A stretch of 64,000 nt of DNA from Hemileia vastatrix (lineage: Eukaryota; Basidiomycota; Pucciniomycetes; Pucciniales; Zaghouaniaceae). Position 1 is the stretch's first letter, and each line of letters opens with the position of its first letter. Made by a program: the position numbers and the translations under genes. Below are positions 22,597 through 33,261 of this stretch, in pieces. The notes under the pieces were generated by a model. The model ran no database searches. It was not told the DNA's origin and saw only the letters and a list, made by a program, of their open reading frames with translations. Location: positions 40,792,797 through 40,856,796 of the forward strand of contig JASXTE010000004.1 in NCBI GenBank assembly GCA_030280995.1. The letters run 5' to 3'.

Positions 22597-22798
22597 AGGG
22601 GGCGTCAGGGATAGAAATCTGACGTTACAAAATGACATTTTTTTAACCACATAAGCCATGTTTTTTTTTCTTTCATATATGTCATATCTTGCATCAAAAC
22701 CCCCTTTTTTCTGATAATAAAAGTTGAGTGTGTAGTTATATTTTTGTGGCAAGAAATACATTGTAATTTATGGCAGATTTCTTACTTTGATACCCCCT
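22597..22798. mobile_element. 202-bp MITE of the PIF type
   Basis: Left end AGGGGGCGTCAGGGATAGAA and right end TTCTTACTTTGATACCCCCT pair as terminal inverted repeats over about 40 bp with mismatches. Flanks are ATA and ATT, a near-match to the family's 3-bp duplication. Size and ends match the MITE at 60583-60783. No coding capacity. Confidence 0.75.
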
Positions 22799-23344
22799 AT
22801 TATGTTTGACAAAAATGATTAGAACGAAAAAAGTGTTGGGCAAAGTGAAAATCTGGTACTAGAAAAGAAATCTAAATTATTAAAAGAGTGAGAATGTGTA
22901 CTTGTTTCATGGTGGTTGCTTAACAAGTCCGAAAGTTGTATCAAAAATCAATGTGGCTAGAATAACTGTCCGACCATTGTAGAAATACGTTCTCCGCATC
23001 ATGTCTTCGTTTAATAGTGTATTTCTTGACATCTTGGATTCAATATTATCGTATCATATCATTCCCTATTGTTTAAACATTCCTGTTTCAGTTACTTTTC
23101 TACTCTATTAATACAGTAGTTATTGTTGAAGCTTTATATTTTCGATGGTTAGTAGGATTCAAGATACATTACACTTAAAAATTTCAGTAGTACAAATTGG
23201 GCTTTTCTGGAGCAGATTTCTCCAGACAATTAAACTTTGTTTTCTTTATTCAAAACCAATAAATTAACATTTTACCATCCTTACGAAATTAAATTTCAAC
23301 TCTTTGCAACTATCATTGTTCTTACCAACACACACATCCAGGTC
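22799..23344. promoter_or_regulatory. Upstream region of the chitinase gene
   Basis: About 550 bp of AT-rich DNA between the MITE and the chitinase start. No TATA or other site stands out with certainty. A MITE only 550 bp upstream may have changed the promoter (inference). Confidence 0.3.
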
Positions 23345-25157
23345 ATGGCTAAGCGCATTCTTCAGTCTGTCTTCAATCCCAACCGCCTGATCGGCCATCC
23401 CAACCCTCCATCTCTATCTCCACTCCATAGCGGCGCCGTTTCGGCAGTGTATTTTGTGAATTGGGCTATCTATGCCAGATGCCACTTTCCCTGGACACTC
23501 CCTTTCGATGCCATCACCCATGTTTTGTATGCATTTGCAAATGTGCGCCCAGATTCGGGAGAAGTCTATCTCACGGATGCTTGGGCTGATGAACAGGTGA
23601 TGAGTGTCTTTGTTTCTCTTTCTTCCCCTCAAAAATATTCAAATCCACATTCTCACTGACTTATTGGCTTATTTGCTAGATCCGGTGGCCTGACCGAGGT
23701 GATTGTTGGGATGAGCCTGGCCAGAATCTGTATGGCTGTTTCAAGTGAGTAAGCAGTACGATGACCTCACTGGCGCGATTGGTGACACAGTCGAGATATT
23801 TTTTCCCCTCCTTATCCAGCCAGTTCAGGCAGCTCAAACAGACTCATCGTCATGTCAAGCTTCTTCTATCAATCGGCGGATGGACATACAGTGCCAACTT
23901 TGCGCCCGGGACGTCGACGAGTGCCAAACGACAGCGGTTTGCAGATTCTGCTGTCCAGCTGGTCGAAGATTACGGGCTGGATGGGCTTGACATTGACTGG
24001 GAATATCCAGCAAATAGGAGCGAGGCTGATGCCCTGGTGGCAGTGATGGCGGAGACGCGAGAACGGCTGGATGCGCTTCAGCACCGTCACCGACAGAACG
24101 AGCGATATCTCCTGACAATGGCCGCGGTGCGCAGATTTGCGGTTGATTGAGACAAAGAGAGGGATAGACAAAGTTCAGGCACACTGACCATTTGCGCTCT
24201 TCCAGCCCTGTGGCCCTGCGCACTACAAAAAGCTCCCTCTCACTGCACTTGACCCCTACCTGTCATTTATCATGCTCATGGCGTAAGTGTCTTCTATCCC
24301 ACCCTGGCCCACGCTCATCGCTCTTGGCATTGCTGTAGATACGATTATGCCGGCTCTTGGGACCAGATCGCCGGACATCAAGCAAATGTCTTCCACCCCC
24401 CACTCCACTTTGCCAACCAGGGTAACTTCTCGACCAAGTCTGCGGTCGAGTACTATACTAGTCATCAAATTCATCCCCGCAAGCTCGTCATCGGCATGCC
24501 CCTTTATGGCCGGTCATTTCTTGAGACGAAAGGCATCGGGCACTCGTTCTGCGGCATCGGCAAGGGCTCTTGGGAAAAAGGCGTCTATGACTACAAGGCG
24601 TTGCCACTCCCCGACAGTCTTGTCGAGCATGACCAGAAATTAGTGGCGGCGTGGTGCTATGATTCTGGAAGCCGCGAATTGGTAAGCTATGATACCCCTC
24701 AAACTGTTGCTCAGAAAGTCGACTACATCAATCAGCAAAGCCTGGGTGGCGTGATGTGGTGGGAAAGCTCAGGGGACAAGGACAGACAAGGAGAGTCCTT
24801 GGTTCCGTTGGCCGCACATCTTCTTGGAAAGTTGGACCTCAGTCCCAACCATATCCAGTGAGAGACTGCATTTCTGTTGAGCCCAGTCTTCATTTGAGTA
24901 ACAAGTCTTGTTATTTTATTTTATCTTATTTTTTCGAGTGTAGTTATCCAAATAGCAAATTTGACAATCTAAGGAAAGATGCAAAAAAGTGTTTTGATGA
25001 ACGGTCAAATCCCGTAGCTAACCCGTCAGTCCATCAACGTTCTTCCTCAATTTCCCCTGTACCCCCTTGCAGAAAAGTTCAGGGTGGTTATGAATTAGAT
25101 GAGGATGTTCCATCCGATTCATATGCTACGGGCAAGGTGCAGGGGGGTTATGACTGA
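23345..25157 (+). CDS. GH18 chitinase (class V, fungal), six exons
   Basis: Hydrolyses beta-1,4 bonds of chitin; likely cell-wall remodelling. Exons: 23345-23596, 23680-23744, 23829-24126, 24206-24282, 24339-24857, 24944-25157. Introns of 83, 84, 79, 56 and 86 nt all have GT...AG ends; splicing gives an open frame of 474 residues. Motifs: [10 protein letters not shown] near the N terminus, [12 protein letters not shown] (about 117-127), the catalytic [10 protein letters not shown] (about 157-166, acid Glu about 164), [21 protein letters not shown], and [13 protein letters not shown]. The last exon gives the [10 protein letters not shown] end typical of fungal GH18 proteins, then a tail with two KVQGGY units. 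If exon 6 were not used the protein would stop at 24861. No signal peptide is seen, so it may be intracellular or secreted unconventionally. More GC-rich than its surroundings: an intact host gene among dead transposons. Confidence 0.93.
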
Positions 25158-26123
25158 AACATTATTCATAAAATATTCATCATCATCTTTCTAGCTTATA
25201 TGAATTAATGGTGGTTAATAGGTCATTGACCTAATATATATTGTTACTACATCGAGTGCAGTAGAGTGGTCTAAAAACCATTGAAAGGTCTTCAAAAATC
25301 GAGAAGTGATGATAGAGTTATTGTAACACAAAAGCAACCATTTCTATTTTGCTTTTATTTCTTCTCTTAATCTTTGGGTGCTCAAAAAACGCTTGTGGTA
25401 AAAGATGTTTGATTTATTATGAAAGCACAGTGTAATATAATCTTAAGAAAACCAAAAAAGAGAGGGAGAAGGAATGAAAATACATATTGAGACAGATGCA
25501 TGTGTATGTTTGCCTTTTTTTTCAAGTATTGAAGAGTTTAATTTGGGATATATCTAGCCCAAAAATCCTTCTCAAATGGATTTTTCTTACGAAAATCTAT
25601 AAAAAAAAGAGATAGATGTTAATTTGGGCTAGTGTCTGTTTGTTAGTTTGTACCAAGGCGAGAAGGTGAGTAGAAATATTTCCATGAAGGTACATAAAGT
25701 GGCAATTAATTTATACATCAAGGCAAGGCAGAGAATAATAATTTACTTGAATTTGTGATAATAGTGCTCTTTTATATCTTATATATGAGAATGGACTGAT
25801 ATTTCATAGTTGAATGGGGAGTTGATAAGGTTGCCATAGGATACACTTGGTGAGTTTAACTACTGGTCACCCCTTGAGAAAATTTTATGTTTTTTTTTTT
25901 TTTTTTTTTTTTTTGGACAGACAAAAATTATTATCATTTCTTTTGATTAAAAAGAATTATTGTCTGGGTACTTGATCAACTACTTTCAGCTTTACTGTAT
26001 TGTTGGTATTCTCTTCTCACAAGACATGGGTTCCTTTTCTTATTAAAAAATATATAATAAATTTGAAAAATTTGAAAAAGGGGGTTGTTGTTTTATAATT
26101 ATGAAAATATATTATAAGTTTAT
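25158..26123. other. Gene-free DNA with a ~25-nt poly-T run
   Basis: AT-rich intergenic sequence after the chitinase. A T run at about 25888-25914 is the only landmark. The gypsy LTR starts at 26124. Confidence 0.5.
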
Positions 26124-26560
26124 TGTCAGGCTTAGTTAAAGTACAAAGATGTGAATAGCTTGATTAGTTGGTTGTCTAGAAGATTTAAATGGTCCAGTAT
26201 GAATAGTGTTGTACAAACCCAATTAAGTAATAAGATATAATTCAATATAATGGTCTCAGAAATTTAATCTCACTAATTAGGGGGTGTCAGTTCTGGAAAA
26301 TCTGCACTTACAATTCTGCACTTAAATAAATGCGGATTTCCAAAACACACTGGCCCCAACACTGCTGGATTTCAAAATGAAATAAGTCACTTATTTCACT
26401 CAAATCCACCCTTTCTCAACCAAAAGTGCTGATTTAACCATAACATCTCCTTTCACTGATTTGTCAGCATCATCCCATTTATACACAGCACTCCGCAGCA
26501 TAACACTTTAGAACTCAAAACATTGCACAAAATTTAAAATTTTTATACCATATAAGAGCC

Positions 26561-26860
26561 ATGCCTTCCTCACTCTCAAATCATGATAAGCTACATCAAG
26601 CAATAACTTTCACAACTCTTGATCTCCTCTTGGACTCTGATTGCAATTCTGATACTGATCTTGAAGAAGATTTTCTTTTTTTATCAAAAGAGGCCAGGAA
26701 GCACTACCTTCTTCCAAGAAAGGCTCAAGTACTTCATACCCCCAAGTACACCATCAAAACACTTCTTAACCTATCTGTACCGAGTTTTAGACAGTTTTTC
26801 AGGACTACTCATGAATTTTTCCTTAGAATGGTTAATCTTATATGCATATTGACTTTGATT
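26561..26860 (+). pseudogene. Transposase N-terminal remnant in element D
   Basis: Gives MPSSLSNHDKLHQA, LDLLLDSDCNSDTDLEEDF, FLSKEARKHYLLPRKAQ, LHTPKYTIKTLLNLSVPSF and RQFFRTTHEFFLRM, matching the start of the transposase in E. After about 26840 the frame enters unrelated T-rich sequence, so the catalytic part is deleted. The start ATG at 26561 is the same as in E (40123). Not functional. Confidence 0.8.
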
Positions 26861-26869
26861 TTGAATTTT

Positions 26870-27540
26870 CTGCTACAGTCTCTTTTTTTCAAGCCTCTTT
26901 GTTTTCCTTTATCAACTCAACATGAAATTGCATACTTTCTGAAGTTGCATAATTTCTCAGTCATTCTTTTTTTCTTTCATCACTCATATCCATTTCATCC
27001 TCTCCTCTTTTATCCCTCAAATAATTTGAAGTCAATTGTTTTCTCAACTCATCTCTCCAGGTAAGTCATTTTTTCATTTTTACTTATATATTTGCTAAAT
27101 ATTTTTTTTTTGTATCTAAATTTTTTTAGTAAGTGTTTATTTTTTTGATTTTAAAGGTAAAATTAACTTTTTTTCTTCTCTCCCACTTTTCTTTCTTTTT
27201 TAGCTCCATCATCCTACTCTTCATCCCTCCTTGGAATGGTCATTACTCCCCCTTTCCCCTATTTCAATTTTTTTTTGTTTTCATGTCATTGAAACACATA
27301 CATTACACATTCTTTAAGCATTTCACTTGCTCCATATTCAATTTCTTCCAAATTAAAACTTCACTCTTTCTCACTCTATTTTTCCTACCTTTCAATCAAG
27401 GTAAGTTTCATCTCCTTTTTTCATGAATATATGATATCTCTTTCTTTCTATGATAATTTAATACTTAAATATATGTGGGACTCATATCTGAATAACAGTG
27501 GACTTATTCAACTCCTCATGTTGTCATTTTTATCATCACT
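26870..27540. other. T-rich/CT-rich flank of element D
   Basis: Matches the T-rich 3' flank of the transposase in B and E (TTTCTTCACTCATATCC-like, CAACTCATCTCTCCAGGTAA). About 27160-27290 is the pyrimidine-rich left arm seen in B and E; the purine-rich right arm is deleted. Confidence 0.55.
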
Positions 27541-28540
27541 TTTTAAGTTTTTGTTAAATTTTAAAAATCTGTCTTGGAATTAGGGTTAGCTTTATTTGGA
27601 TCTAGTGTCCTTTTAACTGAAAATTCTCCTAAGGCTATCTTACATTTCCCACAAACAGATTTGAATTTGGTTCAGTAGTTGCTGAGATGTTGACCTTTAA
27701 AGTTGAGCCTTTTTTTCCCAATTCGACTTTTTTTCTTTCATGTTTTTATATAAAAAATTAGGTTTAGGTTTATTTAAATCACATTTCCTTTAACTGATGA
27801 TTCTCCTAAAGCCTATCGTCTATTTCCCACATAAAGGCTTGAATTATATTTAGTTTGACCTTTGAAGTTGAGCCTTTTTTCCAAATTTTGCCTAATTTAT
27901 TTCATGTTTTTATATTGAATAATTAGATAATAAGGCTTCTGAAATTCTTATTTAATGATTATTTAGGCTTTTATCTCCCTCTTGTTGGAATTTTGATCAT
28001 CACCTTTCAAGTTTTTGTGCAATTTTGAAAATCAGAGTCAGTTTTAGGGTTGGGTTTATTCAAATCTACTGTCCTGTTAGCTGATAATACTTCTGAAGCA
28101 CATCTTTCATTTTCAGCAAACCAATTTGAATTTTCCACATTGGTTTCTGAGATCTTGACCTTTAAAGTTGAGCCTTTTTTTCCAAATTTCACTTTTATTT
28201 ATTTCATAATGTATATCATAACATTTTCATCAAGCATTTATCCTTCCCAATTCCTACAATTATCAAGGCTTTTATCTCCCTCTGGTTGGAATTTTGATCA
28301 TCACCATTCAAGTTTTTATGCAATTTTGACAATCAGAGTCAGTATTAGGGTTAGTTTTATTTGAATCTATTGTTCAGTTAGCTGATGATACTTCTGAAGC
28401 CTATCTTTCATTTCCAGAAAACCAATTTGAATTTGGTTCAGTGGTTTTTGAGCTTTTTTTCCCAATTTTACTTTTATTTATTTCATAATGCATATCATAA
28501 TGTTTACATCATGCATTCATCCTTCCAGACTCCTTAAACT
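27540..28540. repeat. Four long tandem repeats (about 190-300 bp) in element D
   Basis: Each unit has GGGTTAGNTTTATTTGAATCT, TTAACTGAtgattCTcctaAa-like sequence, CTTTCATTTCC, TTTGAATTTGGTTCAGT and TTTAAAGTTGAGCCTTTTTT. Units begin near 27580, 27765, 28045 and 28345. The inverse unit forms the block 10198-10990 in element A. Confidence 0.75.
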
Positions 28541-28629
28541 ACCTTACATTTTACTTATTATTCTTCCCTTTCATCAAGGTGTGTTTTTTTCTTTTTCTTA
28601 CCATTTTCATATGTCTAACTCTTCACTCA

Positions 28630-28985
28630 TTTTTTCTGTTCTTATAAGATTAGTCAAAAGTTAGTCAAAAAAATTAACAAGGTAAAAAAAAGAAGTTAAG
28701 ATTAATAAATTTACAAACCTTTAGGTAGATAAAAAAATTTTGGGGATTTTTAAAGTCATCAAATATTATTTATTCTTTCATAAATTTTTAATAAGTAAAT
28801 CAGATATTTTAATCTACTAAACTAAAGTAATGAGCCAACAACCTTGTTTTTTATAAATGGTAATCATGATAATATTAAATTCTTTCATGGGGTTCATCTA
28901 ACATATACCTGTGGAAAGTCCCAATCATAGTTTCTAGACTTGATCAACATTTTGGCTTGAAGAATTGTCATTACTTTAAAACTAG
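28630..28985 (+). pseudogene. C-terminal remnant of the TET-like gene in element D
   Basis: A last bit of the penultimate exon (SQKLVKKINK, donor GTAAAA at about 28681) is followed after a presumed intron by HDNIKFFHGVHLTYTCGKSQ and ARRIVIT/RNCHYF-like sequence up to about 28985. The same two pieces with the same spacing occur in B and E. Everything upstream, including the iron-binding region, is deleted. Confidence 0.55.
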
Positions 28986-29019
28986 TAAATTTGATTTATC
29001 TAATTTATTTATTTATTAA

Positions 29020-29190
29020 TTTTTGGTGATTTTAACCCCTTACTTCAATAAAATGCACGGGAGGGTTTTGCCAAATTTTCAAATCTGACATGGAAAATTG
29101 ACAACTTAGAAAAATTTGGTGATACCCACCCCTTGCTTCAATAAATTGCATGAGAGGGTATTTCCAAATTTTTCAAACAGATATAGAGTT
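29020..29190. repeat. Two copies of the ~97-bp repeat in element D
   Basis: ACCCCTTACTTCAATAAAATGCA at about 29036 and CACCCCTTGCTTCAATAAATTGCA at about 29128, each followed by the GCCAAATTTT-type segment. Same unit and position as in B. Confidence 0.8.
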
Positions 29191-29377
29191 TTTTTAACTT
29201 AGCTTTATTTAGAAATGCATATTGGTGGTGAGGTGATAAAAATACATTGGTGATGAGGATTTTTGCACAGTTGTCAGTGTAATTTTACCATCTGAAATTA
29301 AAAAAGTGCAATATTTTAGAGTTCATAAATGACAAATGGTGTTATCAAAATCTCATGATTTAACTATTATTATAAGA

Positions 29378-29870
29378 TTAAAAGTAGGTATTAAATTGGG
29401 ATCCAAAAAGAATATCCATTTCCTCATAGAGAAGACACATGAAATTGAGCTTTTTGGAAACAGTATTAGTTCCATTCTTCAAGTCTTGATCATAAATACC
29501 AAAGCCAGTGGAAGTGGAAGTGAAGTGAGCCTTTTTATATTTTGATTGATAAATTTTGAAAATTTCCTTCATTTTCTTATGATTGATATTGATTCTCCCT
29601 TTTGTTTTCTTTTTTACTTCATTTGTCATCAACAAAAAGCCATTGACATTTGATTAATGTGGACATATGATTTGGGTGGACTTCTCACATCCAAAACACA
29701 TGTCATAATTTAATTTTATTATGAGTAAGTTGATAATCATGAGATAATCTTCCTTTTTTAACTGTCCAGACTTTGATTTCTCAGGTGAGGGGTTTCATTA
29801 TGGGAAGACATTTGTGATAAAGCTTTTTTTTGAGTTGCCTTTTGAGTGTTGGAATTTATGGGAGGCATTA
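29378..29870 (-). pseudogene. Myb/SANT-like accessory gene remnant in element D
   Basis: On the minus strand: MPPINSNTQKATQKKA near 29870, then a degenerate DNA-binding start, and a readable stretch 29635-29378 (MLMTNEVKKKTKGRININHK, FKIYQSKYKKAHFTSTSTGF, LYEEMDILFGSQFN). The order matches the accessory protein in B and E. The coiled-coil C terminus is missing. Stops occur in the N-terminal part; non-functional. Confidence 0.65.
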
Positions 29871-31744
29871 TGAAGCCTTTATGTTACAAGAAATGAGATT
29901 AATAGGCTGAAAACATAAAAAAAGAAGGTAAAAAACATTCCTGGTTAAAATTTTTCAATAAGATGTTTTAAATCTCAGTGAGTGGTGTGTTCTGAGGATT
30001 GATGACAGGATTGAGGTCTGAGTGTCACATGTGACAGGGATGGGGTGGGAAAGGAAGAAATGGTGTGGCCAACATGTGGTTGTGAAAAAAAATTGTGAAA
30101 AAAGTGCTGATTTGAGCTCATAACTGACACCCATTTTTAAAATAAGTGACTTTTTTTTGCAAAATTTAAGTATTGATTTGGTTTGAAATCTGCACTTAAG
30201 TTAATGGCAGATTTTCCAGAACTGACAACCACTATTAAAAATGGTATTCAGCTTAAAGTTGATAGAAAAATAGAACTAATGATATGAACCAATATTTAAA
30301 AGACTTTAACAGTAATGATGAATATGTATTGTAATGTCTTGGTTATATATTTTTTGGTGCTGTAAAAGAATGTAGAATAAAAGCCCAAAAACCTCCTTCC
30401 ATACCCATAAATTTTCAATTTTTACCCCTTGATTTACCAATCGTTTACCTGGTTTATGAAACCCCAATTTATAAATTACACATTCCTGTAAGCCCAAGGA
30501 ATATCCAGTAGCAAAAGAAGAATCATATAACACACCAAAATACAAGAACAAAATGAGACAATCCTTCAAAATAAGGTGATAATCTAAAAGAGAGTATATG
30601 CATGAACTTCATAAATTAAAAGACTAAAAAAGAAAAGAAATTACTTAAAAATAATGCCTAATTAAGGGTGATCAACAGTGGAAATTAATACATTAAGTAT
30701 TACAAATTTATACGTGAAATACCCACTTAAAAATGACCAATATAGCCTGAGAAACCATTGAGAAACCCAAAATAAGATGTGAAATGTGGGGTGACTGCAT
30801 GCATACTCTTGGAAGGTGCTTAAGCAGGTAAATCTTTGACTAAATAGGAAATTTTAAGTGTGGTAGTGAAACCTGGGTGCCAATCTTGAGGTTATTGATG
30901 AAATTAGTGCATATAATGTGTTCAATGCACTAATAATGATATTAGGTCACTTCAAAAGCACCTCTCACCTATTTTAGTTTATTTACACATATGGAGCATA
31001 CACTGTGGGGGAATTTTAGTTTGAAATTAATAACTTTGTTAATAATGAAGCTATCTACATAAGATAAACGCAGGAAGCATGAGGACAGTACACAGAGGTC
31101 ATTTTTAGCATATAAAACATCAATTTTAAAAAGTGTTACTTTCATACATTTAAGTAGCCAAATCAATAGTCCTAAACAAGACAAAGTTATCTGTCAAAGA
31201 GCTATTTTAATATTATAACATTTATAGCACATATATTCAACTTTCAGTGAGTTAAAGCACATTTATTCATTATTTCACTATAATAATGAAAACAACAGCT
31301 TAAAGAACACTTAAAAATTATGTAACCTTATTTATAAGGCTCTTAGGATTACCCTAACATACTTTAAACTGATATTAAGTATATAAGACCTATAAAAGGT
31401 GCATTTATGTGTGTATTTAAAGTATTTTAATAGCTTATATGGTATTAAATGAACAATTTCACTTATGTACACATATCATATACCTTCACTTATTTTCCCC
31501 ATGTGTAATAAATGTTTTTAGCATAATTTATATGCATATTTACTTAGTCTTGGGAATATCCAGGCTGAAACTTTCCTATTCAAAAAAAACAATAAAAAAT
31601 TATAAATCATACATTTTTACATTTTTATTTTTTAGGTATTCAGAAAAATATGTACCATTAAAAAGTAATTCTTTAAAGTAATAATACATAATAAAATATT
31701 AAGAGTACTAGTTTTAACCTCTAAGTAGGTTGAATAGAAATGTA

Positions 31745-32930
31745 TTTCTGTTTAAATATTTTAAGAAGGGAGGACAGATTTGAAATTTCATTTTCAGTTA
31801 TCCACCAATCAAATTCACTTGATTTTCCCTTGTATCTTAAAAAATACTCAGTTCCTTTCTCTTTGGTTAGTATCATTTTATTGAGTCATTTTTCAATCTC
31901 TGCTTTTTACAAAAGGTTTGCAGGCTTTTTTTTAGGCCTTCCTCTTCTTCTTTGAAATAAAACAGTATCATTTTCATGGTAAGGTTTTAATAATGAGATA
32001 GGGAAAAATGGATGTTTCCTATCATGTGGGGCATATAGTATGACTTTCACAGCATTATTACCAACCATTTTTTTAACTACAAAAGGTTTTAAAAAGGATC
32101 TTTTAACTTATCATTAACTTTTAAGCTAAAATTTAGTGTTGAAATAAGGACTCCAACTCCTTTTTTAAATTCAAGTTCTTTATGGAATTTATCCTATCTT
32201 TTTTTCATATTCAAATGCTATTTGAATTAATTCCTCTGCATGCTTTCTATGAATTTGTTGCATATGAATAAAGGATCTAGTACCAGGGTTTATGTCTAAC
32301 CTTGTTAATTTCTTAAAAGATTTACTGGTGTATTTTAAACACACCCCAGCCAGAGTTCAAATAGTTTTCTCCCTGTTATAGAATGAGTTGTGCTATTATA
32401 CAAAAATTCAATTCCAGGAATCAAAGCTACCCATTCATGTGGAAGTTTCTCATTGTCTTTTTATTCTAAACCAAAGGCACAATATCTTCCAAAAATATCC
32501 TCCAGAGTCTGTATCATTCTCTGAGCCAGTCCATCAGTTTGTGGATGGTTTGCTGTAGAAAATTTCAATTAACATCCTGATGCTTCCATCAAAGATGTCC
32601 AGAATTCTAAAGTAAATTTTGGTTTTCTGTCAGAGATGATGGCTTTGTGGAAACCAGCAGTGCTCATCATTTGAGTCCACCATATCAATTCAAAGTCTTT
32701 TTTAGATACCTCTTTATGGTTAGTAATAATTTTATACATTTTTGTTTGTCTATCCACAATTACCCAGCGAGAATTGAAACTCTCTTTTCCTGATAATTGA
32801 AAGCCAGTCACAAAGTCCATATTTACAATTTTTCATGAGGCTTTTGGCTGCTCTATTTTTTGTAAAAACCCAGCTCTCTTTCCAGGTAATATTTTAGATT
32901 TTTGGCAAGAGAGGAAATTTATATATTATT
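31745..32930 (-). pseudogene. Gypsy integrase with AT-hook and chromodomain (relic)
   Basis: Minus strand, right to left: end of the zinc-binding region (LPGKRAGFLQKIEQPKAS, about 32880-32820), core with MDFVTGFQLSGKESF and RWVIVDRQTKM, SDRKPKFTLEFWTSLMEAS, then NGLAQRMIQTLEDIFGRYCA and FLYNSTTHSITG. The C-terminal tail shows YAPHDRKHPFFPISLLKPYH, a clear AT-hook core RRRGRPKKKP (about 31918-31955) and a chromodomain-like KGTEYFLRYKGKSSEFDWW (about 31790-31850). Stops near 32570, 32400 and elsewhere. The homologous plus-strand element has the same order but a decayed AT-hook. Known: integrase chromodomains steer chromoviruses to heterochromatin. Confidence 0.85.
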
Positions 32931-33013
32931 TTTTTTCCAGTCATCAAAATCCATTTTTGGATCACTGGCTTTCATAATTTTTATTGAATTCATTAAAAAT
33001 ACCATTCACTACG

Positions 33014-33258
33014 CAATATAGGGGTGGAATTTCTAGAAAGTCCTCATCCTGAACTCATCCTGAACTCAGATGGAACTCAGACTGAACTCATACTTAACCC
33101 ATACTGAACTCTACTTGAACACCCACCTAAAAATGTTCTGCTGAGTGGTGTTCATACCTGATTTTATGGTTCCTTTATCAATAGTTCAATGTGTGTTCCA
33201 TCTGTGGTGAGTTTGGGTCCAAGGTTGCGGACTTGCTAGCAATTCCACCCCCCATATT
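33014..33258. mobile_element. ~245-bp MITE inside the gypsy element
   Basis: Ends CAATATAGGGGTGGAATTTC and GCAATTCCACCCCCCATATTG are inverted repeats of about 23 bp. The inside has 12-bp GAACTCAxxCTGAACTCA-type tandem repeats. It stands where RT and RNase H should be, between integrase and gag. Superfamily and target duplication undecided. Confidence 0.65.
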
Positions 33259-33261
33259 GTG

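Larger units (their letters stand above)
26279..30233 (+). mobile_element. PIF/Harbinger-like element D, internally deleted
   Basis: Left terminus AGGGGGTGTCAGTTCTGGAA and right terminus TTCCAGAACTGACAACCACT, with flanking ATT at 26276-26278 and 30234-30236. Length 3955 bp. Same subfamily as E (both ends match). Holds only the transposase N terminus, the last part of the TET-like gene, repeats and the N-terminal half of the accessory gene. Non-autonomous. Confidence 0.88.
26124..31570 (-). repeat. 3' LTR of the nested gypsy element, split by element D
   Basis: Left edge TGTCAGGCTTAGTTAAAG is the inverse of the family's 3' LTR end; right edge ATATCCAGGCTGAAA is the inverse of its start. Sequence at 30237 continues directly from 26278 (AATCTCACTAATT then AAAAATGGTATTCAGCTT), as seen in the uninterrupted copy at 35770. 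Confidence 0.85.
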
